Positions 1 through 8,366 of a DNA stretch of 64,000 bases are shown here, in pieces. The stretch is from Desulfurellaceae bacterium bin18. GTDB taxonomy: Bacteria; Desulfobacterota; Binatia; Bin18. The stretch is taken from the NCBI GenBank assembly GCA_002238415.1, contig MPMI01000014.1, forward strand, positions 48,545 to 112,544, written 5' to 3'. The notes below the pieces were generated by a model. The model saw only the letters and a list, made by a program, of their open reading frames with translations, had not been told where the DNA came from and made no database searches. The position numbers and the translations under genes are program-made. Position 1 is the stretch's first letter, and each line of letters opens with the position of its first letter.

Positions 1-203
1 CCAGCCCGGTCGCGTCGGGGCATCGCCTTATGCAGGGCCAGATTGTCACAACCCGAGGAGAGGTAGGCATTGTCCGGGTCGGGCTGCCAGACGACCTGCA
101 TCCCAAACAGGGTTGTGTAAAACTCGACTGAAACGGCAACATCCGCCACATTCAGGGCGATATGTCGCAGGCCGGAATGGGAGATTTTTGCCTCAGACGC
201 CAT
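1..203 (-). CDS. VOC/glyoxalase-superfamily protein (3' part cut by window edge)
   Basis: Only the first 67 codons lie in the window; the gene runs off the left edge. The translation opens MASEAKISHSGLRHIALNV and continues with a stretch reading FYTTLFGMQVVWQPDPDNAY, which is the usual beta-alpha-beta start of a vicinal-oxygen-chelate (glyoxalase/dioxygenase) domain, with the conserved H in LRHIALNV as a probable metal ligand. VOC proteins bind a divalent metal and act on small substrates (glyoxalase, dioxygenase, fosfomycin-resistance types); which one cannot be told from the N-terminal part. It starts 65 bases upstream of the MltA stop, on the same strand. The ATG at 203 is the first start in frame with good VOC similarity. 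Confidence 0.75.
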   Translation of the reverse strand, partial: MASEAKISHSGLRHIALNVADVAVSVEFYTTLFGMQVVWQPDPDNAYLSSGCDNLALHKAMPRRDRA

Positions 204-267
204 GGATGCCTGTCCTCTCGCAGAGTGTACGTATTGTGACAAATCTGGTTCGCGTTGAGTAGGGTGG

Positions 268-1416
268 CTATGGTTTTTTGAGAAAAATATACAGTTCGCC
301 GCGTTGGGCCATCAGGCCGGCCTCGGGTTGCGACCCACTCCCCCAATAGATATCCGCGCGGCCAGGACCGGTAATGGCCGCGCCGCGGTCTTGCAGGGCC
401 ACAAAACGTGAAAAAGGTTGCCACGAGACCTGCCCGTTTTCCTTCAGGTGCGGCCTGGTGGTACGGATAAAGCCGACCGCTCCCGGCGGATACCAGTTGG
501 GATCGATCGCAATCGAACGGCCCGGTGTGAGCGGGACGCCCAGGCTGCCCAGCGGTCCGGCAGAGACGACGCGAAAGAAAATATAACGCCGATTATGGAA
601 CAATATCTGATCTTGTTCGGCTGGATGCTGCCTCAGATAGTGACGGATACCCTGGGCCGACGCCTCTCCGGACTGGAGTTTTCCCTGACCGAGGAGCATC
701 TTGCCGATACTCCGGTACGGCCAGCCGTTTGAAGCCGCATAGCCGACCCGAAACCAGGTGCCGTCCGGCAGCCGAATTTTCCCGGAGCCTTGAATATGGA
801 GAAAAAAACGCTCAACGGGATCATCAAGCCAGACGAGTTCTTTGTGCTGAGGCGCGAGCATACGCTGTCCATCAATCTGAGCCCGAGAGAAATAGGGGAC
901 GAGTCCCCCGTTTGCGACGCGACCGTATACGTCTTGTGGGAAGAGTTGGGTCGTAAATTGAGAGACGTCAACCTTCACCAAATCCGTAGGACGACGATAC
1001 AAGGGATAACGATAGCGCTCGGTCCGGATAAAGCTGCCTTGCAGTTCGGGTTCGTGGTAGCCAGTGAAAAGCACTGGTGTGCTTGCACGATAGAGGTCGA
1101 ATTCTCGCCGGACCTCCAGAGCGAGGTCTCCGGGCCGATTGAGCAGCGCAAGAAATGCGCCGAGACTATTCCGGACCCGGTCGACACTGACCTGTTTCCG
1201 GCCAAGGGAAAATGCTTGGGAGCCTGGCTTCTGCTCCAGAGCTGAGAGGCTCTGCTGGAGCACGGTTTTGAGAGATCTGCGGTCAAGATCGTCCACTAAG
1301 GGGGGGATCTGATTGGCGGACAGAAGGGTGAGTGTCGGCTCAGCCCGGCTGTCTGTCGTAGGAAACAGGAGAGCAAAGAAACACAGCAAGAAAAGGAGAC
1401 TGGCGGACACTCGCAT
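268..1416 (-). CDS. mltA: Membrane-bound lytic murein transglycosylase A (MltA) homologue
   Basis: A 382-residue secreted enzyme that cleaves the MurNAc-GlcNAc bond of peptidoglycan with 1,6-anhydro product formation. The first 25 residues form a hydrophobic signal peptide ending near SRAEP; there is no clear lipobox cysteine, so unlike E. coli MltA it may be periplasmic and not lipid-anchored. The MltA barrel domain is seen in the middle (VLFTGYHEPELQGS, FFLHIQGSGKIRLPDG) and the C-terminal 3D domain at about residues 296-360 (IAIDPNWYPPGAVGFI, then DRGAAITGPGRADIYWG, where the Asp corresponds to the catalytic Asp of the family). Length is normal. It stands alone between the VOC gene and an aminotransferase, all on the minus strand. 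Confidence 0.93.
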   Translation of the reverse strand: MRVSASLLFLLCFFALLFPTTDSRAEPTLTLLSANQIPPLVDDLDRRSLKTVLQQSLSALEQKPGSQAFSLGRKQVSVDRVRNSLGAFLALLNRPGDLALEVRREFDLYRASTPVLFTGYHEPELQGSFIRTERYRYPLYRRPTDLVKVDVSQFTTQLFPQDVYGRVANGGLVPYFSRAQIDGQRMLAPQHKELVWLDDPVERFFLHIQGSGKIRLPDGTWFRVGYAASNGWPYRSIGKMLLGQGKLQSGEASAQGIRHYLRQHPAEQDQILFHNRRYIFFRVVSAGPLGSLGVPLTPGRSIAIDPNWYPPGAVGFIRTTRPHLKENGQVSWQPFSRFVALQDRGAAITGPGRADIYWGSGSQPEAGLMAQRGELYIFLKKP

Positions 1417-1506
1417 TATTCCTCGGCACTTCTCTTGCCGCTCTCACAACAGGTGGGCAGACGGCTGTTGTGGTGAACTCTTTTACCCAATCCCATGTTG
1501 ATTGAG

Positions 1507-2700
1507 TCACGACCCGGATTCCCGCGTTGCGTAGACCTCCTGGGCGGCGCTGACGCCAGCCCCGGCTGCGCAGGCATGCCCATTTTTCTGTAAGACGGCC
1601 TCCAGTGCGCTTAAAACGAGCAGCACATTACTGCGGGTGCTGGATTCTCCCATCAGGCCAATGCGCCAGACTTTTCCGGCGAACACGCCCAAGCCTGCAC
1701 CAATCTCGATATTGTACTCAGCGAGGAGATGCTGACGAACGGTCGCGTCGTCAACACCCTCAGGAATGGCGACGCTGTTGAGCATCCAGAGACGGGCGCC
1801 TTCCTGGGCGACCAGCCGCATCCCCAGCGCGTTGAGGCCGGCAGCGAGGGCCAGATGATTGTCCTCGTGGCGACAAAAACGTGCTGCCAGGCCTTCTTCG
1901 GAAATCAGCCGCAAGGCTTCCCGCAGGGCGTAGTTCATGGAGATAGGCGCGGTGTGATGATACACGCGTTCCTCGCCCCAATATTGCGCAAGCAGGCTCA
2001 GGTCCAGATACCAACTCTGAACCTTGTGCGTGCGGTTTCGTAACACCTCTTGGGCGGCCGGACTAAAGGTGACGGGCGAGAGGCCGGGCGGACAGCTCAG
2101 GCACTTCTGGGTGCCGCTGTAACAGACATCAATCTGCCATGCATCTATTTTGAGGGGACAGCCGCCGAGCGACGTCACCGCATCAACGAGAAACAGCGCT
2201 CCTGCCTCATGGACGAGCGGAGCGATGTCTGCCAGAGGCTGCCAGGCTCCGGTTGACGTTTCGGCATTGACGATCGCTACCAGCTTTGGTCGCGTGCAGC
2301 GCTTGAGGGCCGCGCGGATATCGTCCGGGCTAAAGACGGCCCCCCAGGGAGCTTCCATGATAACGGGCGTTCCGCCGCAGCGTTGCACCACATCGACCAT
2401 GCGGGTACCGAATACGCCGTTGACGCCGATGACGACCTCGTCTCCAGGTTCGACCATATTCACAAAGCAGGCTTCCATGCCTGCGCTGCCGGTCCCTGAA
2501 ATTGGAAGGGTGAGGGGATTCGAGGTTTGAAAGACAAACCGGAGGAGCGCCTTGGTCTCTTCCATCAGCCGAATAAACTCGGGGTCAAGGTGACCAACAA
2601 GCGGGGTGGACAGGGCACGCAGGACCCGAGGGTGGACATTGCTCGGGCCGGGACCTAACAGGGTTCTCGGAGGCGGGGATAACTCACCACAGGCTTCCAT
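1507..2700 (-). CDS. Class V aminotransferase (alanine-glyoxylate / serine-pyruvate type)
   Basis: A 397-residue PLP enzyme of the alanine-glyoxylate/serine-glyoxylate aminotransferase group. It has the family opening LLGPGPSNVHPRVLRAL, a glycine-rich PLP-phosphate segment SGTGSAGMEA (residues 69-78), the cofactor Asp in LVDAVTSLGG (about 173) and the Schiff-base Lys in SGTQKCLSCPPG (Lys199). The C-terminal part reads IEIGAGLGVFAGKVWRIGLMG, also typical. Likely role is interconversion of glyoxylate with glycine using alanine or serine as amino donor, in cytoplasm; substrate preference cannot be read. A GAGAGGA ribosome-binding stretch precedes the ATG at 2700. It diverges from the GNAT gene at 2925. 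Confidence 0.92.
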   Translation of the reverse strand: MEACGELSPPPRTLLGPGPSNVHPRVLRALSTPLVGHLDPEFIRLMEETKALLRFVFQTSNPLTLPISGTGSAGMEACFVNMVEPGDEVVIGVNGVFGTRMVDVVQRCGGTPVIMEAPWGAVFSPDDIRAALKRCTRPKLVAIVNAETSTGAWQPLADIAPLVHEAGALFLVDAVTSLGGCPLKIDAWQIDVCYSGTQKCLSCPPGLSPVTFSPAAQEVLRNRTHKVQSWYLDLSLLAQYWGEERVYHHTAPISMNYALREALRLISEEGLAARFCRHEDNHLALAAGLNALGMRLVAQEGARLWMLNSVAIPEGVDDATVRQHLLAEYNIEIGAGLGVFAGKVWRIGLMGESSTRSNVLLVLSALEAVLQKNGHACAAGAGVSAAQEVYATRESGS

Positions 2701-2924
2701 ACATGTCCTCTCTTGGCTGTTTTTAGCGACGCTGAAAAAATCCCGGCTACGGTACCACGCTCGGACAGGTGGGAAAAGTCAGGGTGGCCCGGCCGGCCAT
2801 TCTGGGGCGGGCATCCAGAAAATATGCTCTCGAGGGCAGACAGCGGGAAAGTTTTTTGTTACAAGGCTGAAATATACTGTCCTTTACTGGTGTCGGCACG
2901 TAGGGGGAGGGAAGAGGGGGCGTA

Positions 2925-3812
2925 ATGACCGTGACGATTCGCCACATGCTAGCGGAGGATATCCCCCGCGTTGGGGCCGTCATGGTTGCCGCCTTCAACG
3001 ACGTCTTTCGTCGCCACGGCTACCCCGAGCCGTTTCCGTCCTCGGCTGCCGGGACATCTATCGCACAAGGGTATGCGCGGCTTGAGCCCAACGAGTGTTT
3101 TGCCGCGCTCCAGGATGGACAGATCGTTGGGTCCGGGTTCCTCCATCTTCGGGGCGATACGGCCGGTATTGGCCCGATTACTGTTGATCCGAGGGCCCAA
3201 ACCAGAGGGATCGGACGGGCTCTGATGCAGGCCGTGATTGAGGCTGGGGGAGGGTGTCCTTCGCTCCGGCTGGTCCAGGACGCCTTTAACGTGGTGTCCT
3301 TTCCGCTGTATAGCTCGCTCGGTTTTGAGGTGTGTGGCACGGTCGCTTCATTGGTTGGGCGCAACATTCGGGGAGATGTTTCAGAAGATGTCGAAATCCG
3401 GGAGTGGCAAGCGGAGTATATCGAACACCTGGCGGCACTGGATACGCGCTTAACCGGTATCGGGCGTGAACAAGATCTGCGATTTTTCCATGCCCAGCCG
3501 CCGCATATTGCCGCCCTCGTTCAGGGGCAGCTTGCGGGCTACCTGTGCTTCCTGCGCACAGAGGCGGGGACGTTTTTCGGTCCTGCCGTAGCAACGCAAC
3601 CCTCGGTCTTACGCGCATTGATTCTGTCTGCGGCTGAGCGTGAACAGGGAAAGGCCCTGCGTATGCGTTTTCCTACACGGCACGCAACATTATTACGAGA
3701 GTTGCTCGCCGTGGGCTTTCGAGTGGAAACCCTCCAGACCTATATGGTTCGCGGGGCGTGGCAGACCCCGGACGGGGCGGAGTTGCTGGCGCTCTTTCCA
3801 GAGGCGTTGTAG
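2925..3812 (+). CDS. GNAT-family N-acetyltransferase, two-part protein
   Basis: A 295-residue protein whose first half is a plain GNAT acetyltransferase domain: MTVTIRHMLAEDIPRVG at the N-terminus, and the acetyl-CoA pyrophosphate loop AQTRGIGRALMQAV at about residues 91-104 (Q/R-x-x-G-x-G). The second half (from about residue 150) has the look of a second, degenerate GNAT fold, ending near VGFRVETLQTYMVRG, as in the double-domain GNAT proteins. Substrate unknown. A purine-rich leader (AGGGAAGAGGGGG) lies just upstream of the ATG. It is followed after 19 bases by the MetE-like gene on the same strand, so the two are probably co-transcribed. Confidence 0.85.
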   Translation: MTVTIRHMLAEDIPRVGAVMVAAFNDVFRRHGYPEPFPSSAAGTSIAQGYARLEPNECFAALQDGQIVGSGFLHLRGDTAGIGPITVDPRAQTRGIGRALMQAVIEAGGGCPSLRLVQDAFNVVSFPLYSSLGFEVCGTVASLVGRNIRGDVSEDVEIREWQAEYIEHLAALDTRLTGIGREQDLRFFHAQPPHIAALVQGQLAGYLCFLRTEAGTFFGPAVATQPSVLRALILSAAEREQGKALRMRFPTRHATLLRELLAVGFRVETLQTYMVRGAWQTPDGAELLALFPEAL

Positions 3813-3831
3813 GGAGAAAAAGGAAGCGGGT

Positions 3832-4884
3832 ATGCCGACCCTCAATGGGACCGATCTCGGGCTTTTCCCCACAATGGGCATCGGCTCCTACGCCTCACCC
3901 TCGTGGTTGATTGCGACCAGAAGAGCCCTCCGCGCCGGAACTGCCGGACCGGCAGATGTCGAAGAAGCCATTCAAGACGCAGTAAAAATGGCAGTGTGGG
4001 ACCAGGAAGAAGCCGGGCTGGACATTCTGACTGATGGTGAGATTCGTCGGCAGCGCTTTCTGTGGAATGTGGTCGAAAAATTATCCGGACTCAATATGGT
4101 CCGGGCGCAGCGCAAGCTCGGTATCATGAGCTACGATAGTGCGCCGCGTTTTGAGACAACCGAACGGGTCAGCGCCCCTGACGGGTTCGGGTTAGTTGAT
4201 GAATTTACCTTTGTCCAAGCGCAAACCGATAAACCGCTCAAAGTCTGCTGCCCCGGTCCGCTCACAATCGCTATGCCTATCCGGCTTAAGGCCGGCTATC
4301 CGCAGGGTGACTATCTGCCCCTCCTGTACGACTTGGCGGAACTCGTGAATAAGGAACTCCGCGGTGTTGTTGCGGCTGGCGCGACCTTTATTCAGCTTGA
4401 CGAACCCTCCGCCGTGGGTCGGGAGCCAGCCCTGTCCATCGAAGAAACAGTGAAGCTGTTCAATACAACCCTGGAGGGTGTGGAGGCCAAAATCGCCCTC
4501 CACGTCTGCTTTGGCAATAATCAGGGCCGGCCGGCCATGAAGCGGACGTATAAACCGCTATTCCCCGGCATCCTTGACGTTAAGGTCGATCAATTTGCCC
4601 TGGAATTTGCGAATCGAGAAATGGCCGAGCTGGCGCTCTGGAGCCAATATGGCGATGATCGTGAGTTTGCGGCTGGGGTCATTGATGTGAAATCCATGTA
4701 CCTGGAGACGGCGGAAGATGTGGCCGAGCGTATTCGTCTGACTCTTGAACATGTGCATCCGGAAAAGCTCTACTTGACCTGTGATTGTGGTTTTTCTGCG
4801 TCGTCCCGGAATTTAGCCCGCGCCAAGCTGGGAGCCCTGGTGGCAGGAGCCCGGCTTGTCCGACGAGAGGTCAGTGGAGCGTAA
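3832..4884 (+). CDS. MetE-like cobalamin-independent methyltransferase (catalytic domain only)
   Basis: A 350-residue protein matching the C-terminal catalytic barrel of methionine synthase MetE, without the N-terminal half of classical MetE (about 750 residues). Zn ligands are visible: His and Cys in ALHVCFGN (near residue 224), an Asp/Glu-rich stretch FIQLDEPS, and the last Cys in TCDCGFS (near 318). Such core-MetE enzymes transfer a methyl group to homocysteine or a related thiol from a donor that is often not methyl-folate. I chose the ATG at 3832, 19 bases after the GNAT stop and preceded by GGGAGAAAAAGGAAG; an upstream reading in the same frame overlaps the GNAT gene and has no similarity. 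The next gene starts inside its 3' end. Confidence 0.88.
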   Translation: MPTLNGTDLGLFPTMGIGSYASPSWLIATRRALRAGTAGPADVEEAIQDAVKMAVWDQEEAGLDILTDGEIRRQRFLWNVVEKLSGLNMVRAQRKLGIMSYDSAPRFETTERVSAPDGFGLVDEFTFVQAQTDKPLKVCCPGPLTIAMPIRLKAGYPQGDYLPLLYDLAELVNKELRGVVAAGATFIQLDEPSAVGREPALSIEETVKLFNTTLEGVEAKIALHVCFGNNQGRPAMKRTYKPLFPGILDVKVDQFALEFANREMAELALWSQYGDDREFAAGVIDVKSMYLETAEDVAERIRLTLEHVHPEKLYLTCDCGFSASSRNLARAKLGALVAGARLVRREVSGA

Positions 4885-5389
4885 ATCATCCAAACGATTT
4901 GTCCCCTCCATCCCCGCCTCGCCTGGTTGGGATGAGGAGTGGCCCGGCGAACAGCCTGGAGGTGTCCTGCCGGAAGAGTCCCCTCTGCCGGTGCCCGGCC
5001 CTCAGGCGACAGTGGGGACGTGCGAGGTCTGGTGCATCAGTCCCGAGGGCTATGAATGCCGTCTGGAAATGCCGGTTGATGGCGCCGGTGGTATGGCCGC
5101 TGTGATCGTTGAGCTCGAAGCGATGGGTTTTACCCCCCGCCAACCAAAAATAAAGCCCGCTCCACGACCCCAGCACCAGCAGCTTAAACCCCAGCACCAG
5201 CAGCTTAAACCCCAGCACCAGCAGCCTATTCCCCCTCCACCCCAGACAGAGCCCAGCCCGCCGTGGTGTGACGAGCATGGCTGTTTGTTTAAACTCTTTC
5301 GCAAAAATGGCCGGCGGTGGTGGGCGCATTATGACGAAGCCGGTGGTCGCTGGTGTAACTCGCCGATTCCCGTGCGGGATGGCGAGTAG
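4856..5389 (+). CDS. Hypothetical two-domain protein with Gln/Pro repeat linker and Cys-rich C-terminus
   Basis: Not recognised as a named family. About 177 residues, starting at a TTG at 4856 that overlaps the MetE-like gene by 29 bases and has AGGAG six bases upstream. Residues about 50-90 form a compact segment (CEVWCISPEGYECRLEMP, then AVIVELEAMGF). A linker follows made of QHQQLKP repeats and prolines. The C-terminal 45 residues contain PWCDEHGCLFKLF and later GGRWCNSP, a Cys-x4-Cys...Cys pattern seen in small zinc-binding tails of phage and mobile-element single-strand DNA proteins; that likeness is an inference. Translational coupling to the upstream gene is likely; function unknown. 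Confidence 0.65.
   Translation: MSDERSVERKSSKRFVPSIPASPGWDEEWPGEQPGGVLPEESPLPVPGPQATVGTCEVWCISPEGYECRLEMPVDGAGGMAAVIVELEAMGFTPRQPKIKPAPRPQHQQLKPQHQQLKPQHQQPIPPPPQTEPSPPWCDEHGCLFKLFRKNGRRWWAHYDEAGGRWCNSPIPVRDGE
5171..5233 (+). repeat. Three tandem 21-base repeats encoding QHQQ(L/P)(K/I)P
   Basis: Unit CAGCACCAGCAGCTTAAACC plus C occurs twice exactly (5171-5191, 5192-5212) and a third time with changes at its 3' end (5213-5233). The period is seven codons, so the repeat adds Gln/Pro linker length without changing frame. Copy number of such a repeat is likely to vary between strains. Confidence 0.95.
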
Positions 5390-5393
5390 ACTT

Positions 5394-6071
5394 TTATCCG
5401 TCCGAGTGCTGAGCGGGCCGCAGGTTCGACAGCGCCGCTTCCACTCTGTCCAAACGTTGAAGAATTTCCTGTTGCGGGTCGGCCCGCAAATAGCCCTGCT
5501 CAACCAGTTGTATGAAATTGCTCGCAACCTCATCGGCAGAGAGTCGCCCTTCGGGTTGGTACCACTGATACAGCCAGTTGCACATGCCGAGAATGGCAAA
5601 TGACACAAGCTTGGCCGGGAGCGGGGCGAGGCGTCCGGCTTTGACGCCTGCTGCAATAACTTCCTCAATAAGTCCGTCATAGACCCGTCGTTCGGCGCGT
5701 GCCCGTTCGGCAATCTCCCCTGGCAGATTGCTCTCTTCACTAAAGAAAACCGTCAGAAAATTTCGGTGATCCGCCATGAGACGGACCTGATGCCGGATAA
5801 TCTGCCGCAGCTTCTCTTCGGGTGCGATGGGCTGCAAGCAAATCTGTCGCAGGTCGCGTTGAAAAATAGCGATGGAACGCTCAAACACCCGAATCAGCAG
5901 TTCTTCTTTACTCGGACAGTAGCGATACAGGGTGACCCGGGATATCCCCAAGCGCTCGGCGATTGTTTCGAGCGTCGTTGCGCGGTAGCCCTGCTCGCCG
6001 AAACAGTCTGCCGCGGCTTGCAGGATGGCCTCTTCGCGCAGGGCCCGGGTGCGTCCGTTCTTTGTCGCCAT
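5394..6071 (-). CDS. TetR/AcrR-family transcriptional repressor
   Basis: A 225-residue regulator with an N-terminal TetR DNA-binding domain: residues 12-58 read EEAILQAAADCFGEQGYRAT and then TTLETIAERLGISRVTLYRY, the helix-turn-helix with the family's YxY(F)xSKEEL continuation (CPSKEELLIRVFE). The rest is a helical ligand-binding and dimerisation region without a recognisable effector motif. It is transcribed away from the cupin gene at 6227 with 155 bases between them, the usual arrangement for a repressor controlling its neighbour and itself; no clear operator palindrome could be picked out. It converges with the hypothetical gene ending at 5389. Confidence 0.92.
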   Translation of the reverse strand: MATKNGRTRALREEAILQAAADCFGEQGYRATTLETIAERLGISRVTLYRYCPSKEELLIRVFERSIAIFQRDLRQICLQPIAPEEKLRQIIRHQVRLMADHRNFLTVFFSEESNLPGEIAERARAERRVYDGLIEEVIAAGVKAGRLAPLPAKLVSFAILGMCNWLYQWYQPEGRLSADEVASNFIQLVEQGYLRADPQQEILQRLDRVEAALSNLRPAQHSDG

Positions 6072-6226
6072 GCCCTGCGCTTACTGGATTCCCTCCGTCC
6101 ATGCAAGCGGCCCTATGGGGAGGTGGACAGGCTCTGCTTCCAATGATTCCACTCAACTCTTGCACCTCCCGGTCAGACCGGGGTAAGGAAAAAGAAGCAC
6201 GGCAGAAGACGGATAAGGAGGGACCA

Positions 6227-6751
6227 ATGACAAACATCCACGTCTCAAAAGAAGCGATGCTCGAACGCGTCGCCCGTTTCAAAGAACTCAGGTCCAGCGC
6301 GCAGGCGTTTGTTGATAGCAAGATCCCAGGCCACGAACGGGATATCTATAACGTGATCGGCCGCGGCGTCACCGAGGATACGAATCTCAACCCCGCGATT
6401 ACCGCTGTCCAGGACTTTAACGTCACCTATGTTGGTGCGAGTCCGGGCAAAGGCGCGGCGCTGCACAGCCACAGTACGGTCGAGGTGTTTATCCCGCTGT
6501 CAGGGCACTGGTCCATCTACTGGGGGGATGAGGGAGAACAAGAAGTGATCCTGGATGCCTGGGATACGGTATCCGTCCCGCCAGGCGTGATGCGCGGATT
6601 CAAAAATGTCGGCGATGCAGACGCGCATCTGATGGCCATTTTAGGTGGAACCGATGCCGGTCATGTGGCCTGGGCTCCGAAAGTACTTGCGCAAGCTCAG
6701 CAGACGAATCTCCGGCTCGATGAGCAGGGGAATCTGCTGCCAAACGACTAG
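6227..6751 (+). CDS. Cupin-domain protein
   Basis: A 174-residue single-domain cupin. Motif 1 is complete: GAALHSHSTVEVFIPLSG gives His80, His82 and Glu86 as metal ligands with the spaced Gly93; motif 2 is degenerate (DTVSVPPGVMRGFKNVGD, lacking the usual metal His: the motif PxGxxHxxxN has R-G-F in that place). Such proteins are oxygenases, isomerases or ligand binders; the substrate is unknown. The start at 6227 is fixed by AAGGAGGG five bases upstream. Divergent from the TetR gene, which may regulate it. Its stop codon overlaps the end of the convergent 4Fe-4S gene by four bases. Confidence 0.88.
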   Translation: MTNIHVSKEAMLERVARFKELRSSAQAFVDSKIPGHERDIYNVIGRGVTEDTNLNPAITAVQDFNVTYVGASPGKGAALHSHSTVEVFIPLSGHWSIYWGDEGEQEVILDAWDTVSVPPGVMRGFKNVGDADAHLMAILGGTDAGHVAWAPKVLAQAQQTNLRLDEQGNLLPND

Positions 6752-7512
6752 TTCGCTCTCTTGGACTTCTCGAAATACGCCTGCGCTGTGGCAAGGCTGA
6801 AACGCTGATGATAGGCGAGTTCGTCCTCAGGATAGCGATGCTCACGACCGTAGACGCAGGTGTACCGGGTGTGGCATCGTTCAGCGCAATCGGTCGGGAC
6901 GCGTAGACGATGTCGCGTACAGGTACGCAGGTCCCAGCCTCGTGCGGCGCTGACGGCCTGGGCCGGACAGGCGGCTATACAGGGACGCTCCACGCAGGTC
7001 GAACACGGATCAAAGTCTTGAGCCGGAGCCGGGAGCGCCGGTAAGTCACGGTCAATCAAAACCGCGGCGCGCCAGGCTATCCAGGGGCCATACCGGGGAT
7101 GGATTTGGACGCCAAGGATACTGGGCACTGACAGCCGCGCGGCCTGTGCCAGGTGCATGAAGGATACGGTCAGGCCGCTGAAAAACTGAAATGGATAAAT
7201 AACACGATACTGAGCGCGGGTCGCGTCTAAAAGCGGACTAAGCCGGGCGCTTATAACCTCGACGGTATAGTCATCCAGCGGATGGTCATGCTGCTGGAGA
7301 TAGTCTGGCTGCGCCGCGGCATACTCCCGAAAGTGTCCCCAAAATTCTCTACCGCCATTCCCAATAACAACGACGGTCTCGGCCTCAGGAAACCGCTGTG
7401 TGATATGATACTGCGCCGGAACCAGAGCTTCATAGTCAGACCTCGGCGTTGTCCCGATGAGGTTGAGTCCGACAGGAGCGAGGGCTGCCATGATATCCTG
7501 GAGAAGTTCCAT
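6748..7512 (-). CDS. 4Fe-4S-cluster protein (ferredoxin-like, epoxyqueuosine-reductase-related)
   Basis: A 254-residue cytoplasmic protein with a C-terminal iron-sulfur region. Cys170, 173, 178 and 182 form a ferredoxin-type CSTCVERPCIAACP motif; further cysteines at about 198, 209, 213 and 219 do not form a standard second ferredoxin motif. The N-terminal half (VPAQYHITQRFPEAETVVVIGNG is close to the QueG/ferredoxin-like fold) may bind a corrinoid or substrate, but this is inference. The ATG at 7512 lies 14 bases after the truA stop, so it is expressed with truA. A longer upstream frame exists but lies inside truA in another frame and was ignored. Confidence 0.8.
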   Translation of the reverse strand: MELLQDIMAALAPVGLNLIGTTPRSDYEALVPAQYHITQRFPEAETVVVIGNGGREFWGHFREYAAAQPDYLQQHDHPLDDYTVEVISARLSPLLDATRAQYRVIYPFQFFSGLTVSFMHLAQAARLSVPSILGVQIHPRYGPWIAWRAAVLIDRDLPALPAPAQDFDPCSTCVERPCIAACPAQAVSAARGWDLRTCTRHRLRVPTDCAERCHTRYTCVYGREHRYPEDELAYHQRFSLATAQAYFEKSKRAN

Positions 7513-7526
7513 AGCTGTCTGCCTTT

Positions 7527-8258
7527 TTAATAGCGGACGGTAACCAAGAACAAGCCTTGCGGCGGTGCGTTCAGTCCGGCCCGAGATCGGTTGCGCGCCG
7601 CAAAGACGGTGGAAAATTCGTCTACGCTCAAAGCGCCTCGACCGACGTCTACCAAGGTGCCGACGATATTCCTGACCATATGGCGCAGGAATGACCGGGC
7701 TTCGACCGTATATACGAGAAAATCGCGCTCGCGACAGACGGCACTGTGCATCACCGTGCGCCACGGCGTCCGTTCTACGGAGTCCGCTCCCTGAAAAGAC
7801 GAAAAATCGTGCTGCCCGATGAGCAGGGCCGCGGCGGCATTCATTGCCTCCTGATCCAAAGGATAGGGGATATGCCACGAGTAGCGGACATGCATGGCCG
7901 AGGGAGAGGGCTGGTTCCAGATGCGGTACTGATAGGTCCTGCTGTGCGCGTCGTAGCGCGGATGAAACGTGTCTGCCACCTCGCTGATCGCCCGGATGAC
8001 AATATCTGAGGGCAGAACCGAGTTGAGGCTATGCTGAAACCGTACCAGGTTGAGAGGAGTGGTGGCCTGAAAGGTGGCCACTTGGCCCAGCGCGTGAACC
8101 CCTGCGTCTGTTCGCCCAGCTACCCGTACGCGAACGGGCGTATTCAGAATCCGGGATAAGACGGCTTCGAGCGTCCCTTGAACAGTGGCGCCCGTGGGCT
8201 GAATCTGCCAGCCATGATAATTGGTGCCATCGTATTCGAGCAGCAATTTGTAATGCAC
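7527..8258 (-). CDS. truA: tRNA pseudouridine(38-40) synthase TruA
   Basis: A 243-residue enzyme that isomerises uridines 38-40 in the anticodon arm of many tRNAs to pseudouridine. The catalytic Asp is Asp51 in AGRTDAGVHALGQVA, the family signature. Other expected segments are LLLEYDGTNYHGWQ at the N-terminus and FLRHMVRNIVGTLVDVG near the C-terminus. Full length. Preceded on its strand by the amidohydrolase gene, from which a terminator separates it, and followed closely by the 4Fe-4S gene. Confidence 0.96.
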   Translation of the reverse strand: MHYKLLLEYDGTNYHGWQIQPTGATVQGTLEAVLSRILNTPVRVRVAGRTDAGVHALGQVATFQATTPLNLVRFQHSLNSVLPSDIVIRAISEVADTFHPRYDAHSRTYQYRIWNQPSPSAMHVRYSWHIPYPLDQEAMNAAAALLIGQHDFSSFQGADSVERTPWRTVMHSAVCRERDFLVYTVEARSFLRHMVRNIVGTLVDVGRGALSVDEFSTVFAARNRSRAGLNAPPQGLFLVTVRY

Positions 8259-8309
8259 GGGATATGGTGTACGGAAAGTGGTCTCCGCCCGGCCGGTCCG
8301 GGCATCAGT

Positions 8310-8335
8310 AAAAAGGCCCGCAACTATTGCGGGCC
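8310..8335 (-). terminator. Rho-independent terminator after the amidohydrolase gene
   Basis: On the minus strand GGCCCGCAA, a short loop, TTGCGGGCC and then TTTTT. The stem is nine perfect base pairs (8315-8335) and the T tract falls at 8310-8314. It sits 31 bases after the amidohydrolase stop and 52 bases before truA, so the two genes are separate units or truA receives reduced read-through. Confidence 0.85.
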
Positions 8336-8366
8336 TATGGGTCTCAGGTTGTCGGTCCGCCAGGAT

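Noticed and set aside
5171..5233. Possible CRISPR-like array (three 21-base repeats)
   Set aside because: No spacers; the repeat is directly tandem and in frame inside a coding sequence.
5050..5304. Cys/Trp-repeat reading frame on the minus strand
   Set aside because: It is only the reverse reading of the Gln/Pro repeat in the plus-strand protein.
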